From an uncultured Winogradskyella sp. (GTDB taxonomy: Bacteria > Bacteroidota > Bacteroidia > Flavobacteriales > Flavobacteriaceae), in NCBI RefSeq assembly GCF_947501905.1, contig NZ_CANMXL010000008.1, positions 1-41,672 on the forward strand: 41,672 nt of DNA, in the 5' to 3' direction. Positions 1-7,590 of this stretch are shown here, in pieces. Positions within the stretch are counted from its first letter, which is position 1; the number at the start of each line of letters is the position of its first letter. The position numbers and the translations under genes were made by a program. The notes under the pieces are model-generated. The model ran no database searches. It worked only from the letters and a program-made list of their open reading frames with translations, and was not told the DNA's origin.

Positions 1-2138
1 GTAAAGTAAGAGTCTTAGGTACTACTGAGTTTATTACATCTGTTACCCATTACGATGATAAGGCGAGACCTATTAATATATACAGTAAAAATCCTTATCT
101 AGGCACTGTGGATGAAGTTAAAAGCCAGCTTGCTTTTGATGGTACAGTGACAGAAACTACCACGACACATAGTCGTACTGGATTTAGCACCATTACTACG
201 GTAGATGTCTTTAGCTATGACCATATGAACCGTCTTATAGATCAACAACAGAGCATCAATAGTGGTACTGCAGAGGTTATTGTAGAAAACACCTATGATG
301 AGTTGGGCCAATTAGAAAGCAAAGGTGTTGGTGGTACGACTGCACAATCCCGTTTGCAAACGGTAGATTATACCTATAACATCCGTGGGTGGTTGAAAGA
401 AATTAATGATGTGGCTAATTTGGGCACTGACCTCTTTGGGTTTAAGATTAATTATAATGAACAAGAAGGCGCTATTCAGTTTGCTGACTTGTATAATGGT
501 AACATCTCACAAACCATCTGGAAAACGGCAAATGATAATGAAAAACGCGGCTACTCTTATGAGTATGATGACCTCAACAGAATTGATAGGGGCATCATGC
601 GCAAAGGAGACAACCTAGATGTCTATACCAGACATCATCTAAGAAGTGTGAGTTATGATAAAAACGGAAACATTGTAGCTCTGCAAAGAGATAGTAATGT
701 AAATATTATGGATGACCTTACCTATACCTACGATGGTAATCAGTTATTATCTGTCACGGATGCCAATACCACACACCTTACTGAAGGGTTTATTGATGGT
801 AATACTTCTGGTAATGATTACACCTATGATGCCAATGGTAATATGCTAAGAGATTACAATAAGGGTATTTCATCGAATATTTTATATAACCACCTAAATT
901 TACCAACTCAAGTGACTTTAAATGGTGGAAATATTCAGTACATTTATGATGCAACTGGTGTTAAACAGAAAAAAATTGTGAGTAACGGTACCACGACATA
1001 CTATGCAGGGAACTATATCTACGAAGGAAGTAGCCTTAAGTTTTTCTCGCACCCAGAAGGCTATATAGAGCCTAATGGTAGCAACTTTGATTATGTATAC
1101 CAGTACAAAGACCATTTAGGCAACATACGTCTAGCCTATAGTGATACTAACAATAATGGTAGTGTTAACGCGTCTGAAATTATAGAGGAGAATAACTACT
1201 ATCCATTTGGCTTAAAACATAAAGGGTATAATAACGTGGTGAATGGTACTGACCATAAATGGGGTTACTTAAATCAAGAAGAGAATGACGAACTTGGTTT
1301 AGGATGGTTGACATTTAGATATCGGAATTATATACCAGAGATTGGTAGATTTTTCGGCACAGACCCAATCTCTGAAGAGTTTATGTCTATATCTACTTAT
1401 CAGATTGCCCATAATAACCCAATATGGAAAATAGAGATAGAGGGACTTGAAGGAGAGACTCATAATAAAGAAGGCAAGGGAGATATCCAACATCATGAAC
1501 CAGTAAAAAGGGAAAACAGAATAAGTAGGGGAACACCTTTTGTAGCCACAGGAACTGGGAAAGTAGTTCAAGAAACTACAAAACAAGTAGTCACTAAAAC
1601 AAGTTGGGGAGCTAGAGCTTTGGGTGCTACAGGTAGACTTTTAGGTAATGCTCTTATTTATTTAATGCCTACATCATTGGATGAACCTCAACCGTCTGAT
1701 TTTATGGATGATATCAAAATAGACGAAAAATTTCGTCCAGATGATAAGCAAGTAAGAAATCAGGAAGAAGAAGACAAAAGGACTCCAATAAAACGTATTA
1801 GAGATTTTGATGGTATAGATTACATTATGGCTGGGGTAGATTCATATGAAAACCCAGGTCATCATGATCCTAGTGGAGGTCCTAATCCATATAACTCTAG
1901 TAAAAGTGTTTTACCTAATAATCACGAAGACTTATGGCAAGATAGTGTTGCTGACCCTAAATCTGATAATACTAGATGGACAAAAGAAGGCTCAGGGAAG
2001 AAAGCTGTTTATCACAGATTTCAATCTGATGGGAATGGTAATTGGCATTGGAACGGATCAACTAATGGAAGAACGAAATCTGGTAATGCAAGGGAAATCA
2101 GGATTAATCATGTACCAAATGAAATTAAAAAACTATGA
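1..2138 (+). CDS. RHS/YD-repeat polymorphic toxin, 5' end outside window
   Basis: The reading frame is open from base 3, so this is the C-terminal part of a larger cell-surface or secreted RHS protein. YD repeats are visible, for example YTYDGNQLLSV and YTYDANGNMLRD. They are followed by the RHS-associated core, with DHLGNIRLAY, then NNYYPFGLKHKGYN near base 1190, and a closing FRYRNYIPEIGRFFGTDP near 1320. After the core comes a tip unrelated to RHS: a Gly/Ala-rich linker ending in LIYLMPTS, of the kind often found before nuclease tips, then a terminal domain with YHRFQSDGNGNWHWNGS. Established knowledge: RHS shells enclose and release a variable C-terminal toxin. I infer a toxin, possibly a ribonuclease of the BECR type, but I do not recognise the family firmly. 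The stop overlaps the next gene by 4 bp (ATGA), as expected for a toxin and its immunity gene. Confidence 0.88.
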   Translation, partial: KVRVLGTTEFITSVTHYDDKARPINIYSKNPYLGTVDEVKSQLAFDGTVTETTTTHSRTGFSTITTVDVFSYDHMNRLIDQQQSINSGTAEVIVENTYDELGQLESKGVGGTTAQSRLQTVDYTYNIRGWLKEINDVANLGTDLFGFKINYNEQEGAIQFADLYNGNISQTIWKTANDNEKRGYSYEYDDLNRIDRGIMRKGDNLDVYTRHHLRSVSYDKNGNIVALQRDSNVNIMDDLTYTYDGNQLLSVTDANTTHLTEGFIDGNTSGNDYTYDANGNMLRDYNKGISSNILYNHLNLPTQVTLNGGNIQYIYDATGVKQKKIVSNGTTTYYAGNYIYEGSSLKFFSHPEGYIEPNGSNFDYVYQYKDHLGNIRLAYSDTNNNGSVNASEIIEENNYYPFGLKHKGYNNVVNGTDHKWGYLNQEENDELGLGWLTFRYRNYIPEIGRFFGTDPISEEFMSISTYQIAHNNPIWKIEIEGLEGETHNKEGKGDIQHHEPVKRENRISRGTPFVATGTGKVVQETTKQVVTKTSWGARALGATGRLLGNALIYLMPTSLDEPQPSDFMDDIKIDEKFRPDDKQVRNQEEEDKRTPIKRIRDFDGIDYIMAGVDSYENPGHHDPSGGPNPYNSSKSVLPNNHEDLWQDSVADPKSDNTRWTKEGSGKKAVYHRFQSDGNGNWHWNGSTNGRTKSGNAREIRINHVPNEIKKL

Positions 2139-2620
2139 TAATTGGAGAAAAAAATAAGTTTGCTATTGAAGTAAGTGTTTCAAACAATAATTGGGGAAAT
2201 GCAAGATTATGGTTTGATAACAATGTGCTAGGCACTTTTGATGAAGAAATTCCCTTAAAAGGATATCTATTGTCTGGTCTCAATAGAATTTCTTTATCTA
2301 AGCAAATTGATATGGATTTATCGCATATGCAAAAAAATACAATCTTCGAAGTATTAATTCAGAGATTAAATGATTCTTCAGATAGTTTTATACATGATTA
2401 TTTAATAAATGACTTTGGAACATTCTGTGATGATTTTATTATATTTTCGTTTCTTTCAAAAGAAAAGCTACATATAATATGGAAACTAACATCTAATGAT
2501 ACTCCATTTAAAGACTTAAACAATATGAACTTGGAAATAAAACATTATACTACAACACTTGAAAAGTTTAACGATAATGTTCATGAATTAAAAAGAAGAT
2601 TAGATAATATTATTGGGTAG
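2135..2620 (+). CDS. Putative immunity protein (Imm42-like) for the upstream RHS tip
   Basis: This is a 161-residue, acidic, probably cytoplasmic protein with no signal peptide or membrane segment. The opening MIIGEKNKFAIEVSVSNNNW resembles the start of Imm42-family immunity proteins as I remember them, with a hydrophobic strand followed by a Trp/Phe-rich stretch. It begins inside the stop of the RHS gene (ATGA at 2135-2138), which indicates translational coupling. The likely role is to bind and neutralise the C-terminal toxin of the RHS protein in the producer and its siblings. A cytoplasmic immunity protein fits a toxin that acts in the cytoplasm. The family assignment is from memory of the motif and is moderate; the immunity role rests mainly on position. 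Confidence 0.65.
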   Translation: MIIGEKNKFAIEVSVSNNNWGNARLWFDNNVLGTFDEEIPLKGYLLSGLNRISLSKQIDMDLSHMQKNTIFEVLIQRLNDSSDSFIHDYLINDFGTFCDDFIIFSFLSKEKLHIIWKLTSNDTPFKDLNNMNLEIKHYTTTLEKFNDNVHELKRRLDNIIG

Positions 2621-2689
2621 GGCGGTAATGGTACAGAATGGTAGTGTAGTAAAAAAGGCCATGGACTAAAAAATGACTTTAAATAATTG

Positions 2690-2715
2690 AAAAGCAGTAA
2701 TTAATTACTGCTTTT
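2690..2715. terminator. Perfect 26-nt palindrome, bidirectional terminator
   Basis: AAAAGCAGTAATT is followed directly by its exact reverse complement. The stem begins with A and ends with T runs on both strands, and it lies about 70 bp after the immunity gene stop. It closes the first toxin/immunity unit. Confidence 0.7.
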
Positions 2716-2811
2716 CTTCATAAAGGATTAATTTATAGGGATAGTAATTCTAAATTAAAGATTCTTAATAAGAATAGACGTTCTTTAAAATACTGTAATG
2801 AAATTTATAGA

Positions 2812-2819
2812 TAGCTTTG
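2812..2819 (+). promoter_or_regulatory. Possible -7 element upstream of the orphan RHS cassette
   Basis: TAGCTTTG matches the published Bacteroidota -7 consensus TAnnTTTG. No TTG was found at the usual 17-23 nt upstream, so the site is weak. If active, transcription would start just before the RHS core fragment at 2832. Confidence 0.25.
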
Positions 2820-2831
2820 ATTTCTTAGTGA

Positions 2832-3161
2832 AACAGCAAAAAAACTATCTTAGACTACTATCCTTTTGGCTTAAAGCATAAAGGGTATAATGGTAATGTT
2901 GTTGGTACTGATAATAACTATAAAGATTTTCAAGGACAAGAACTTACAGAAGATTTAGATCTTAACGTACATGAATGGAAATATAGAATAAGTGACCCAA
3001 CAATTGGTAGATTTTGGCAAGTTGATCCATTAGCAGAAGATTATGTTTACAATGGAACATATAATTTTGCTGAAAACAGAGTTATAGATGGTAATGAGCT
3101 TGAAGGATTAGAATGGACGAGATTTCAAAACCCAGATGGAAGCACTAGGTATTCAGTTAGT
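2832..3161 (+). pseudogene. RHS core fragment without start codon (orphan tip cassette)
   Basis: Frame 3 is open from just after a TGA at 2829 and runs without a stop into the ORF at 3162. The translation contains DYYPFGLKHKGYNGN, then YRISDPTIGRFWQVDPLAED and NFAENRVIDGNELEGLEW. This is the last part of an RHS-associated core, matching the core of the gene at 1-2138 from its YYPFGLKHKGYN motif onward. No ATG, GTG or TTG start is seen in frame before 3162, so the core portion is probably not translated as it stands. Known biology: RHS loci often carry such displaced tips, which can replace the expressed tip by recombination through the core. Confidence 0.8.
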
Positions 3162-3752
3162 ATGAAAGTATTAAATTCAACTACAAATGAATTTAAGTCT
3201 GATGGTACACAAATAGGAGAAAGAATGACTTCAAAAAAGGTTTCCAATGGAGCAGAAGCAATAAAATCTCAAATGGAAAGTTCTTTCTCTGGTATTGATG
3301 CTGAAGGAAATAATGTAACTGTAGAAGTGAATTTGGAATATGTAGATAGCGTTGGTAAAGATGATTTCTATATTGATTTTGTTGATGAAGTCGTTGGTGC
3401 AGATGGTGTTCCTCTTTCAAAATCAGGTGTTTTAGCTGCTGGTAAAGTTGATGAAATTGGAAATGTAGATTCTAATAGAATTCAAGTTGCCAAATCTCCT
3501 TTCAACTCTACAAATACTGAAATAGGTATTACTGGAGCTCATGAGGGAGGACATACAGCAGGTTTAACTCATGAGTCAGCAGGTACTGATGCACAAAATT
3601 TAATGAAGAAAGGAGCTACAGGAGGAAATATAACTCCTTCGCAAAGAAGTTCGTTGCGAAACGTTGTTCCTAGAGTAAGAGGAATAAAACCAATAAAGGC
3701 TACTGAGATTAAGACTATGGAAATAAGTTCAGAAATTATTAGTAATAATTAA
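3162..3752 (+). CDS. Metzincin-type metalloprotease toxin domain (orphan RHS tip)
   Basis: The 196-residue ORF starts at the first in-frame ATG after the RHS core fragment. In its second half it carries HEGGHTAGLTH, an exact HExxHxxGxxH zinc-binding motif of metzincin peptidases: three zinc-ligand histidines and the catalytic glutamate. NLMKKGATGG follows about a dozen residues later, and its Met could be the Met-turn. No signal peptide is present, as expected if the domain is normally delivered at the end of an RHS protein. I infer a protease toxin whose targets are unknown. The next gene, 10 bp downstream, encodes a lipoprotein that is the best candidate for its immunity partner. It is probably silent or poorly expressed unless joined to a full RHS gene. 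Confidence 0.75.
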   Translation: MKVLNSTTNEFKSDGTQIGERMTSKKVSNGAEAIKSQMESSFSGIDAEGNNVTVEVNLEYVDSVGKDDFYIDFVDEVVGADGVPLSKSGVLAAGKVDEIGNVDSNRIQVAKSPFNSTNTEIGITGAHEGGHTAGLTHESAGTDAQNLMKKGATGGNITPSQRSSLRNVVPRVRGIKPIKATEIKTMEISSEIISNN

Positions 3753-3762
3753 ATATTATAAG

Positions 3763-4176
3763 ATGAGAAAAACAATTTATCTGTCAATTTACTTCTTATT
3801 CCTATTGAATTCTTGTAAAGGGTATAAAGTTTTTTATGACAATAATGAGCCTTCGGCAAAAGAAACAGAATTAATTAATAAATATTTAAAACCCAATAAA
3901 AAAACAATATCATTTACAGATGGTTTTCAGAATCATAAGCTAAAGATAAAATTGAGTGACAACTCTGAAGTTTTTAATGGAGTTATAAATACTGATGAGA
4001 CTCTTGGTTTAGCAAAAACAGTTTATTTTAATAAAGAAGAGCAATATATTTTAATCTTTATTGATGGAAAAAAACTAAAAATAAAAAATCAAGAAGGATA
4101 TAGTTTTATTTATGTTTCTAATAATGATAATGAAGTACATATAGAATTTAAGAAGGCGCCATATATTTTTAGTTAA
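3763..4176 (+). CDS. Small lipoprotein, candidate immunity to the metzincin tip
   Basis: This is a 137-residue protein with an N-terminal lipoprotein signal, MRKTIYLSIYFLFLLNSCKG, in which the Cys at 18 follows a short hydrophobic stretch. The mature part is lysine-rich with alternating hydrophobic residues, suggesting a small beta-sheet domain. I do not recognise the family. It sits 10 bp after the protease ORF and before a strong terminator, so it belongs to the same unit. A membrane-anchored periplasmic protein would be a sensible immunity factor if the protease toxin acts in the periplasm. That role is inference from position only. Confidence 0.6.
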   Translation: MRKTIYLSIYFLFLLNSCKGYKVFYDNNEPSAKETELINKYLKPNKKTISFTDGFQNHKLKIKLSDNSEVFNGVINTDETLGLAKTVYFNKEEQYILIFIDGKKLKIKNQEGYSFIYVSNNDNEVHIEFKKAPYIFS

Positions 4177-4191
4177 ATTGAGTAGTATCCC

Positions 4192-4250
4192 AAAATAGAA
4201 TTTAATTAATTGAAAAACAGTAGCTAACAGAGATGTTAGTTGCTGTTTTT
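4192..4250 (+). repeat. 59-nt repeat copy 1, containing a strong terminator hairpin
   Basis: Bases 4213-4250 form a 17-bp stem, with two G-T pairs, around a GAGA loop. The arms begin AAAAACAG and end CTGTTTTT. The same 38 bases occur again at 4837-4874. The flanking sequence from 4192 also matches, with one difference over 59 bases. It ends the protease/lipoprotein unit. Confidence 0.85.
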
Positions 4251-4299
4251 CTTTGTTCATTAACATGAATCATTGATATATTGTTTTTTACGATGAGAG

Positions 4300-4311
4300 C
4301 TACTATCCATT
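4300..4311 (+). other. Possible short RHS-core trace (Y-Y-P codons)
   Basis: CTACTATCCATT is identical to bases 1196-1207 of the RHS core, the codons of the YYPF motif, and lies right after a cassette terminator. In the second cassette, core homology resumes at the same motif. Twelve bases can match by chance, so this is only suggestive. Confidence 0.3.
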
Positions 4312-4342
4312 ATCTATAGTTTTATTTTGCAGTGTAATGATT

Positions 4343-4350
4343 TATATTTG
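4343..4350 (+). promoter_or_regulatory. -7 promoter element for the lipoprotein at 4377
   Basis: TATATTTG matches TAnnTTTG exactly. It lies about 27 bp before the ATG, giving a short leader. The closest upstream TTG (4327-4329) is only 13 nt away, shorter than the usual spacing. Confidence 0.4.
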
Positions 4351-4376
4351 GTACAGTATATATCAGAATAATTTAA

Positions 4377-4787
4377 ATGAAATTTAAATCAGTTACTTAT
4401 AATATTTTTATTTTTTGCTTTTTGATTTCATGCGGTTCAAAAAACGATTCAATAAATTATGGAGATAGTTTATCTATTGTTCAGTTTGAGAAATTAAAAA
4501 ATAAGTATTTGAAAAAAATGAAGTCTAATTCGATAAATGACTCATTAGATTTAATTATACTTTTAAGAGCCTCAAATACTATTAGGTATAATAATATTTC
4601 AAAGATGAAAAAAAGAGATGTGAAATTTATAGAATTATATAATGAAAAATATTTGCTTAAGACTCAACGTGAATTTGAGTTTTCTGTTTCTATTGATACA
4701 TGCCTTTATTCAAATAAGATTGATATGAATATCTTGCCTTGTAAGCTAATAAAACCCAATGATGTATTTAAGATAATTAAACAATAG
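4377..4787 (+). CDS. Small lipoprotein of unknown function, toxin-locus remnant
   Basis: This is a 136-residue protein with the lipoprotein signal MKFKSVTYNIFIFCFLISCG, the lipid-carrying Cys being at 19. The mature part is charged and rich in Lys, Asn and Asp, with two further Cys near the C-terminus (DTCLYS and LPCKL) that could form a disulfide. No family is recognised. It stands alone between two copies of the same 59-nt terminator repeat, after a possible RHS-core trace. I infer an orphan immunity-type gene whose toxin has been lost. It has its own -7 element, so it may still be expressed. Confidence 0.55.
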   Translation: MKFKSVTYNIFIFCFLISCGSKNDSINYGDSLSIVQFEKLKNKYLKKMKSNSINDSLDLIILLRASNTIRYNNISKMKKRDVKFIELYNEKYLLKTQREFEFSVSIDTCLYSNKIDMNILPCKLIKPNDVFKIIKQ

Positions 4788-4815
4788 TTAGTGTACCTAA
4801 TTAGACATAGCTTAG

Positions 4816-4874
4816 AAAATAGAATTAAATTAATTGAAAAACAGTAGCTAACAGAGATGTTAGTTGCTGTTTTT
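4816..4874. repeat. 59-nt repeat copy 2, terminator between convergent genes
   Basis: Bases 4837-4874 repeat exactly the hairpin at 4213-4250, and the 21 bases before it differ at one position. It ends the orphan lipoprotein gene and, read from the other strand, also lies just past the stop of the DUF721 gene (4888), so it can serve both. Confidence 0.85.
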
Positions 4875-4887
4875 GTATTTAGAATTA

Positions 4888-5184
4888 TTACCTAAGCATC
4901 AAGCTCTTAATCACCTCTTTACCAATAGCATCATTAAGCATCGCTATAATTTTTTCTTTACCATAGCTTAGTTCTTCTCGCAATACACTAGAGCTTAATT
5001 GTACATAAAGTGTGTCGTGTTTGAGCTCTATGGCAGTGGTATAATTATTAACGCCATTACCCATAAGTTTTGCCCAAGCTTCACGTACATTAACCTTGTC
5101 TAAACCACTTTGTAGGTTATTGGTGGCCACAAACTCTTTAAGGGCGTCTTCTATAGATTGATTATCGTTATTGCGTTTTGCCAT
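4888..5184 (-). CDS. DUF721 (DciA-like) protein
   Basis: This 98-residue protein has the DUF721 pattern: an N-terminal helix, then VREAWAKLMG, then strands TAIELKHDTLYVQLSSSVLR, then a C-terminal helix leading to IGKEVIKSLMLR. DciA-type members of this family load the replicative helicase in bacteria that lack DnaC or DnaI. Whether the short Bacteroidota form does so is not established by this sequence. It is the last gene of a recF-lipoprotein-DUF721 run, separated from the preceding stop by only 2 bp. The recF association supports a role in DNA replication or repair. Confidence 0.75.
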   Translation of the reverse strand: MAKRNNDNQSIEDALKEFVATNNLQSGLDKVNVREAWAKLMGNGVNNYTTAIELKHDTLYVQLSSSVLREELSYGKEKIIAMLNDAIGKEVIKSLMLR

Positions 5185-5186
5185 GT

Positions 5187-5609
5187 TTAGTCTAAATCCA
5201 ATTCAATAGGTTGATAGCGTTTGTAAAGATAGATGGTTTCTCTGTCATTAATAACCTTAAGACTATTTTTGTCTGCACTTAAAACAGTCTCTTTCCAACT
5301 GGCGTAAGGTGTTTTGTAATAAAAATTTAAGCTATCACTTTCAATCTTTACAGTAATACCTTCAGCATCTTTTGAGGTCACGTATTTCGAGTTAAAACCT
5401 GGTTTTAGCTTTTTTCTAAAGCCTTGTAAGCTATCATTAATTCTTATATAATCTATGGTGTCATTGTACTTGTATTCCTTTTTATTACCATCAGTAAAAA
5501 TCACTTCGTCAATTTCCCAATAGCCATTAACATGTTCTAAAATAGACTCAGGTTCTTGAGCGCAAGACATTAAAACGGTGAAAACAAATAGAACTAAATA
5601 ACGTCTCAT
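5187..5609 (-). CDS. Lipocalin-like small lipoprotein
   Basis: This is a 140-residue protein with the signal [18 protein letters not shown], Cys 16 being the lipidation site. The mature part begins with a [10 protein letters not shown] segment followed by alternating strands and a terminal TIYLYKRY. This is the layout of short lipocalin-like lipoproteins common in Flavobacteriia. Its ligand is unknown. The ATG overlaps the recF stop as ATGA (5606-5609), so it is translated from the recF transcript even though a function in repair is unlikely. The arrangement of recF, lipoprotein and DUF721 suggests a conserved operon rather than a functional link. Confidence 0.7.
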   Translation of the reverse strand: MRRYLVLFVFTVLMSCAQEPESILEHVNGYWEIDEVIFTDGNKKEYKYNDTIDYIRINDSLQGFRKKLKPGFNSKYVTSKDAEGITVKIESDSLNFYYKTPYASWKETVLSADKNSLKVINDRETIYLYKRYQPIELDLD

Positions 5610-6685
5610 AGCTTTATGATTTTATAGGATTGGTGTATCTGTTTGACAACATTTTCGGTACGCTCAGCATGGGTGTCACTAATAAATATTTGTCCAAAAT
5701 GGTCGTCATCTACCATACTTATAATTTGTGCCACACGATTTTCGTCTAATTTATCAAAAATATCATCTAAAAGTAGAATAGGAGGCACGCCACTTTGCTG
5801 TTTTATAAAATCGAACTGCGCAAGCTTCAATGCAATTAAAAAGGATTTCTGTTGGCCTTGACTACCAAATTTTTTAATCGGGTAGTCATCAATTTTAAAT
5901 AATAAATCGTCTTTGTGTATGCCAACACTTGTGTATTGTATCGCACGGTCTTTGGCGAGATTGATTTGTAGTAATTCTGCCAGGTCAGATTCAAACAAAT
6001 CACTTTTGTAAACCAAATTTACAGTTTCTTGACTATTACTTATGGTCGCATAACGCGCTTTAAAAATGGGGATAAACGTCTTTAGAAAAGCTTCTCTCTT
6101 TTCAAAAACAGGTTGTCCAAAGGTTTTTAATTGCTCGTTATAGACCTCTAAAGTATCTGCATTATAGGTATTGTTAGCTGCAAAATATTTTAATAAGGCA
6201 TTGCGTTGCGATAAAACCTTGTTGTATTTAATTAGATCTGCTAAATAAGCTTTATCACTTTGCGAGATAACGCTGTCTACAAATTTGCGACGCACATCAC
6301 TACCTTCAGAAATTAAATCGCGATCAGCTGGCGAAATGATGACTAGTGGAATAAAGCCAATATGCTCACTAAATTTTTCGTAGGCCTTGCTGTTACGTTT
6401 TATAACTTTTTTCTGCCCTTTTTTTAGAGAGACAATGATTTTTTCGTCACGTTCATTCTTTTTAAATTGCCCATCAACGACAAAAAACTCTTCGCCATGT
6501 TTGATATTTTGCGTCGCTACCGGATTAAAATAACTTTTGCCAAATGCCAAATGATAGATAGCGTCTAGAGCGTTTGTTTTTCCTATACCATTTGACCCTA
6601 CAAAACAGTTAATTTTAGTGTCAAAATCGAAAGTAGAACTTTCAAAATTCTTATAATTGACTAAAGAGAGTCGGTTTAGAAACAT
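5606..6685 (-). CDS. recF: DNA replication/repair protein RecF
   Basis: This is a 359-residue SMC-like ATPase that loads RecA at single-strand gaps with RecO and RecR. Walker A is GSNGIGKT at residues 30-37. The ABC-type signature is FGSQGQQKS, and Walker B with the D-loop is [15 protein letters not shown] near residue 300. The N-terminal strand [11 protein letters not shown] is the family's usual start, and the length is typical. It is the first gene of the minus-strand run and is divergent from the TPR gene at 6824, so its promoter must lie in the 138-bp gap between them. Confidence 0.95.
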   Translation of the reverse strand: MFLNRLSLVNYKNFESSTFDFDTKINCFVGSNGIGKTNALDAIYHLAFGKSYFNPVATQNIKHGEEFFVVDGQFKKNERDEKIIVSLKKGQKKVIKRNSKAYEKFSEHIGFIPLVIISPADRDLISEGSDVRRKFVDSVISQSDKAYLADLIKYNKVLSQRNALLKYFAANNTYNADTLEVYNEQLKTFGQPVFEKREAFLKTFIPIFKARYATISNSQETVNLVYKSDLFESDLAELLQINLAKDRAIQYTSVGIHKDDLLFKIDDYPIKKFGSQGQQKSFLIALKLAQFDFIKQQSGVPPILLLDDIFDKLDENRVAQIISMVDDDHFGQIFISDTHAERTENVVKQIHQSYKIIKL

Positions 6686-6794
6686 AAAATTTGTTGTAAG
6701 CGTAGTATTTAAAAGCTTTAGCTTAAGATGTAAAGCGGCTGCAAATTATTGAAAAATAACAAATAAATAGGCTTTTATTTACCAATAAAAATTT

Positions 6795-6802
6795 TATTTT
6801 TG
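6795..6802 (+). promoter_or_regulatory. -7 promoter element for the TPR-ribH pair
   Basis: TATTTTTG matches TAnnTTTG and lies 21 bp before the ATG at 6824. No TTG is seen at the usual distance upstream. The short leader also argues against the alternative TTG start at 6800, which overlaps the element. Confidence 0.4.
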
Positions 6803-6823
6803 CCCTCGCACAAATACGAAATC

Positions 6824-7588
6824 ATGGCAACATATAAGAAAAGAGGATACAAACCAAAAACCAAGAAAGAAAAGGTTGAGGAAATAGAGCAAGATTCAAC
6901 AACAGCTGAGGTATTTAATACCTTAGATGAGTCTGCTTCCAAAACTGAAGAGTGGGTGATTAAAAACCAAAACTTTATCTATGGTATTGTTGGTGTTGTA
7001 GCTGTAGTGATTTTAGCATACATGGGTTATAATAAGTTTATCGCTGAGCCAAATGCTAAAGATGCAATGAATGAGATGTCTAAAGCTCAGAGTTATTTTG
7101 ATGAAGCTATTAACGCAACAGATAAAGATTCGTTATTGACATTATCATTAGAAGGTGGTGAAGGGAAATATGGTATGCTAGATATTATTGATGAGTATGG
7201 TAGCACACCAGCTGGAAACCTTGCGAACTATTATGCAGGTATGGCTTACCTTAATATGAAAAAATACGATGAGGCGATTAAGCACTTAAGTGATTTTTCA
7301 AGTGATGACTTAATGTTATCGGCTATTTCTAAAGGCGGTATTGGTGATGCTTTTGTACAGTTAAACCAATCTAAGGATGGTTTAGAGTATTATGAAAAAG
7401 CAATTAAGGTTAATGCAAACGATTATACGACGCCGTTGTACTTAAAGAAAGCTGCAATTGTAGCTATGGGTTTAGGCGAAAATCAAAAAGCATTAGATTA
7501 TTTGAATAGAGTGAAAACTGAGTTTTCAAAATCTAATGAAGCTAAAGATATTGATGTACTTATAGGAAAAGCATCAGCAAGCTTATAG
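6824..7588 (+). CDS. Membrane-anchored tetratricopeptide repeat protein (YfgM-like)
   Basis: This is a 254-residue protein. A basic N-terminus (MATYKKRGYKPKTKK) and an acidic stretch precede one membrane helix, about residues 44-62 (FIYGIVGVVAVVILAYMGY). The rest is periplasmic TPR helices, including NYYAGMAYLNMKKYDEAIKH and EYYEKAIKVNANDY. This layout matches YfgM, a partner of the SecYEG translocon and periplasmic chaperones in proteobacteria. Whether the role carries over is inference. I chose the ATG at 6824 rather than the TTG at 6800 because the basic start fits homologs. ribH begins 2 bp after the stop. Confidence 0.8.
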   Translation: MATYKKRGYKPKTKKEKVEEIEQDSTTAEVFNTLDESASKTEEWVIKNQNFIYGIVGVVAVVILAYMGYNKFIAEPNAKDAMNEMSKAQSYFDEAINATDKDSLLTLSLEGGEGKYGMLDIIDEYGSTPAGNLANYYAGMAYLNMKKYDEAIKHLSDFSSDDLMLSAISKGGIGDAFVQLNQSKDGLEYYEKAIKVNANDYTTPLYLKKAAIVAMGLGENQKALDYLNRVKTEFSKSNEAKDIDVLIGKASASL

Positions 7589-7590
7589 AT

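Noticed and set aside
406..618. Plus-strand ORF inside the RHS gene
   Set aside because: It lies in another frame of a clearly coding YD-repeat region and has no family-like sequence.
1846..2157. 103-codon ORF overlapping the RHS tip
   Set aside because: It is out of frame with the tip and immunity genes, and its composition is that of a shifted reading of the coding strand.
2761..2775. ATTCTTAATAAGAAT near-palindrome as an IS end
   Set aside because: No transposase, partner repeat or target duplication is seen nearby.
3193..3420. Minus-strand ORF rich in His, Gln and Leu
   Set aside because: It is the antisense shadow of the metzincin ORF, and its composition is typical of an antisense reading.
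4213..4874. CRISPR-like repeats
   Set aside because: Only two copies 620 bp apart with genes between them; each is a terminator hairpin.
6800..6823. TTG start for the TPR protein
   Set aside because: It overlaps the -7 element and adds residues not expected before the basic N-terminus; ATG at 6824 is better.
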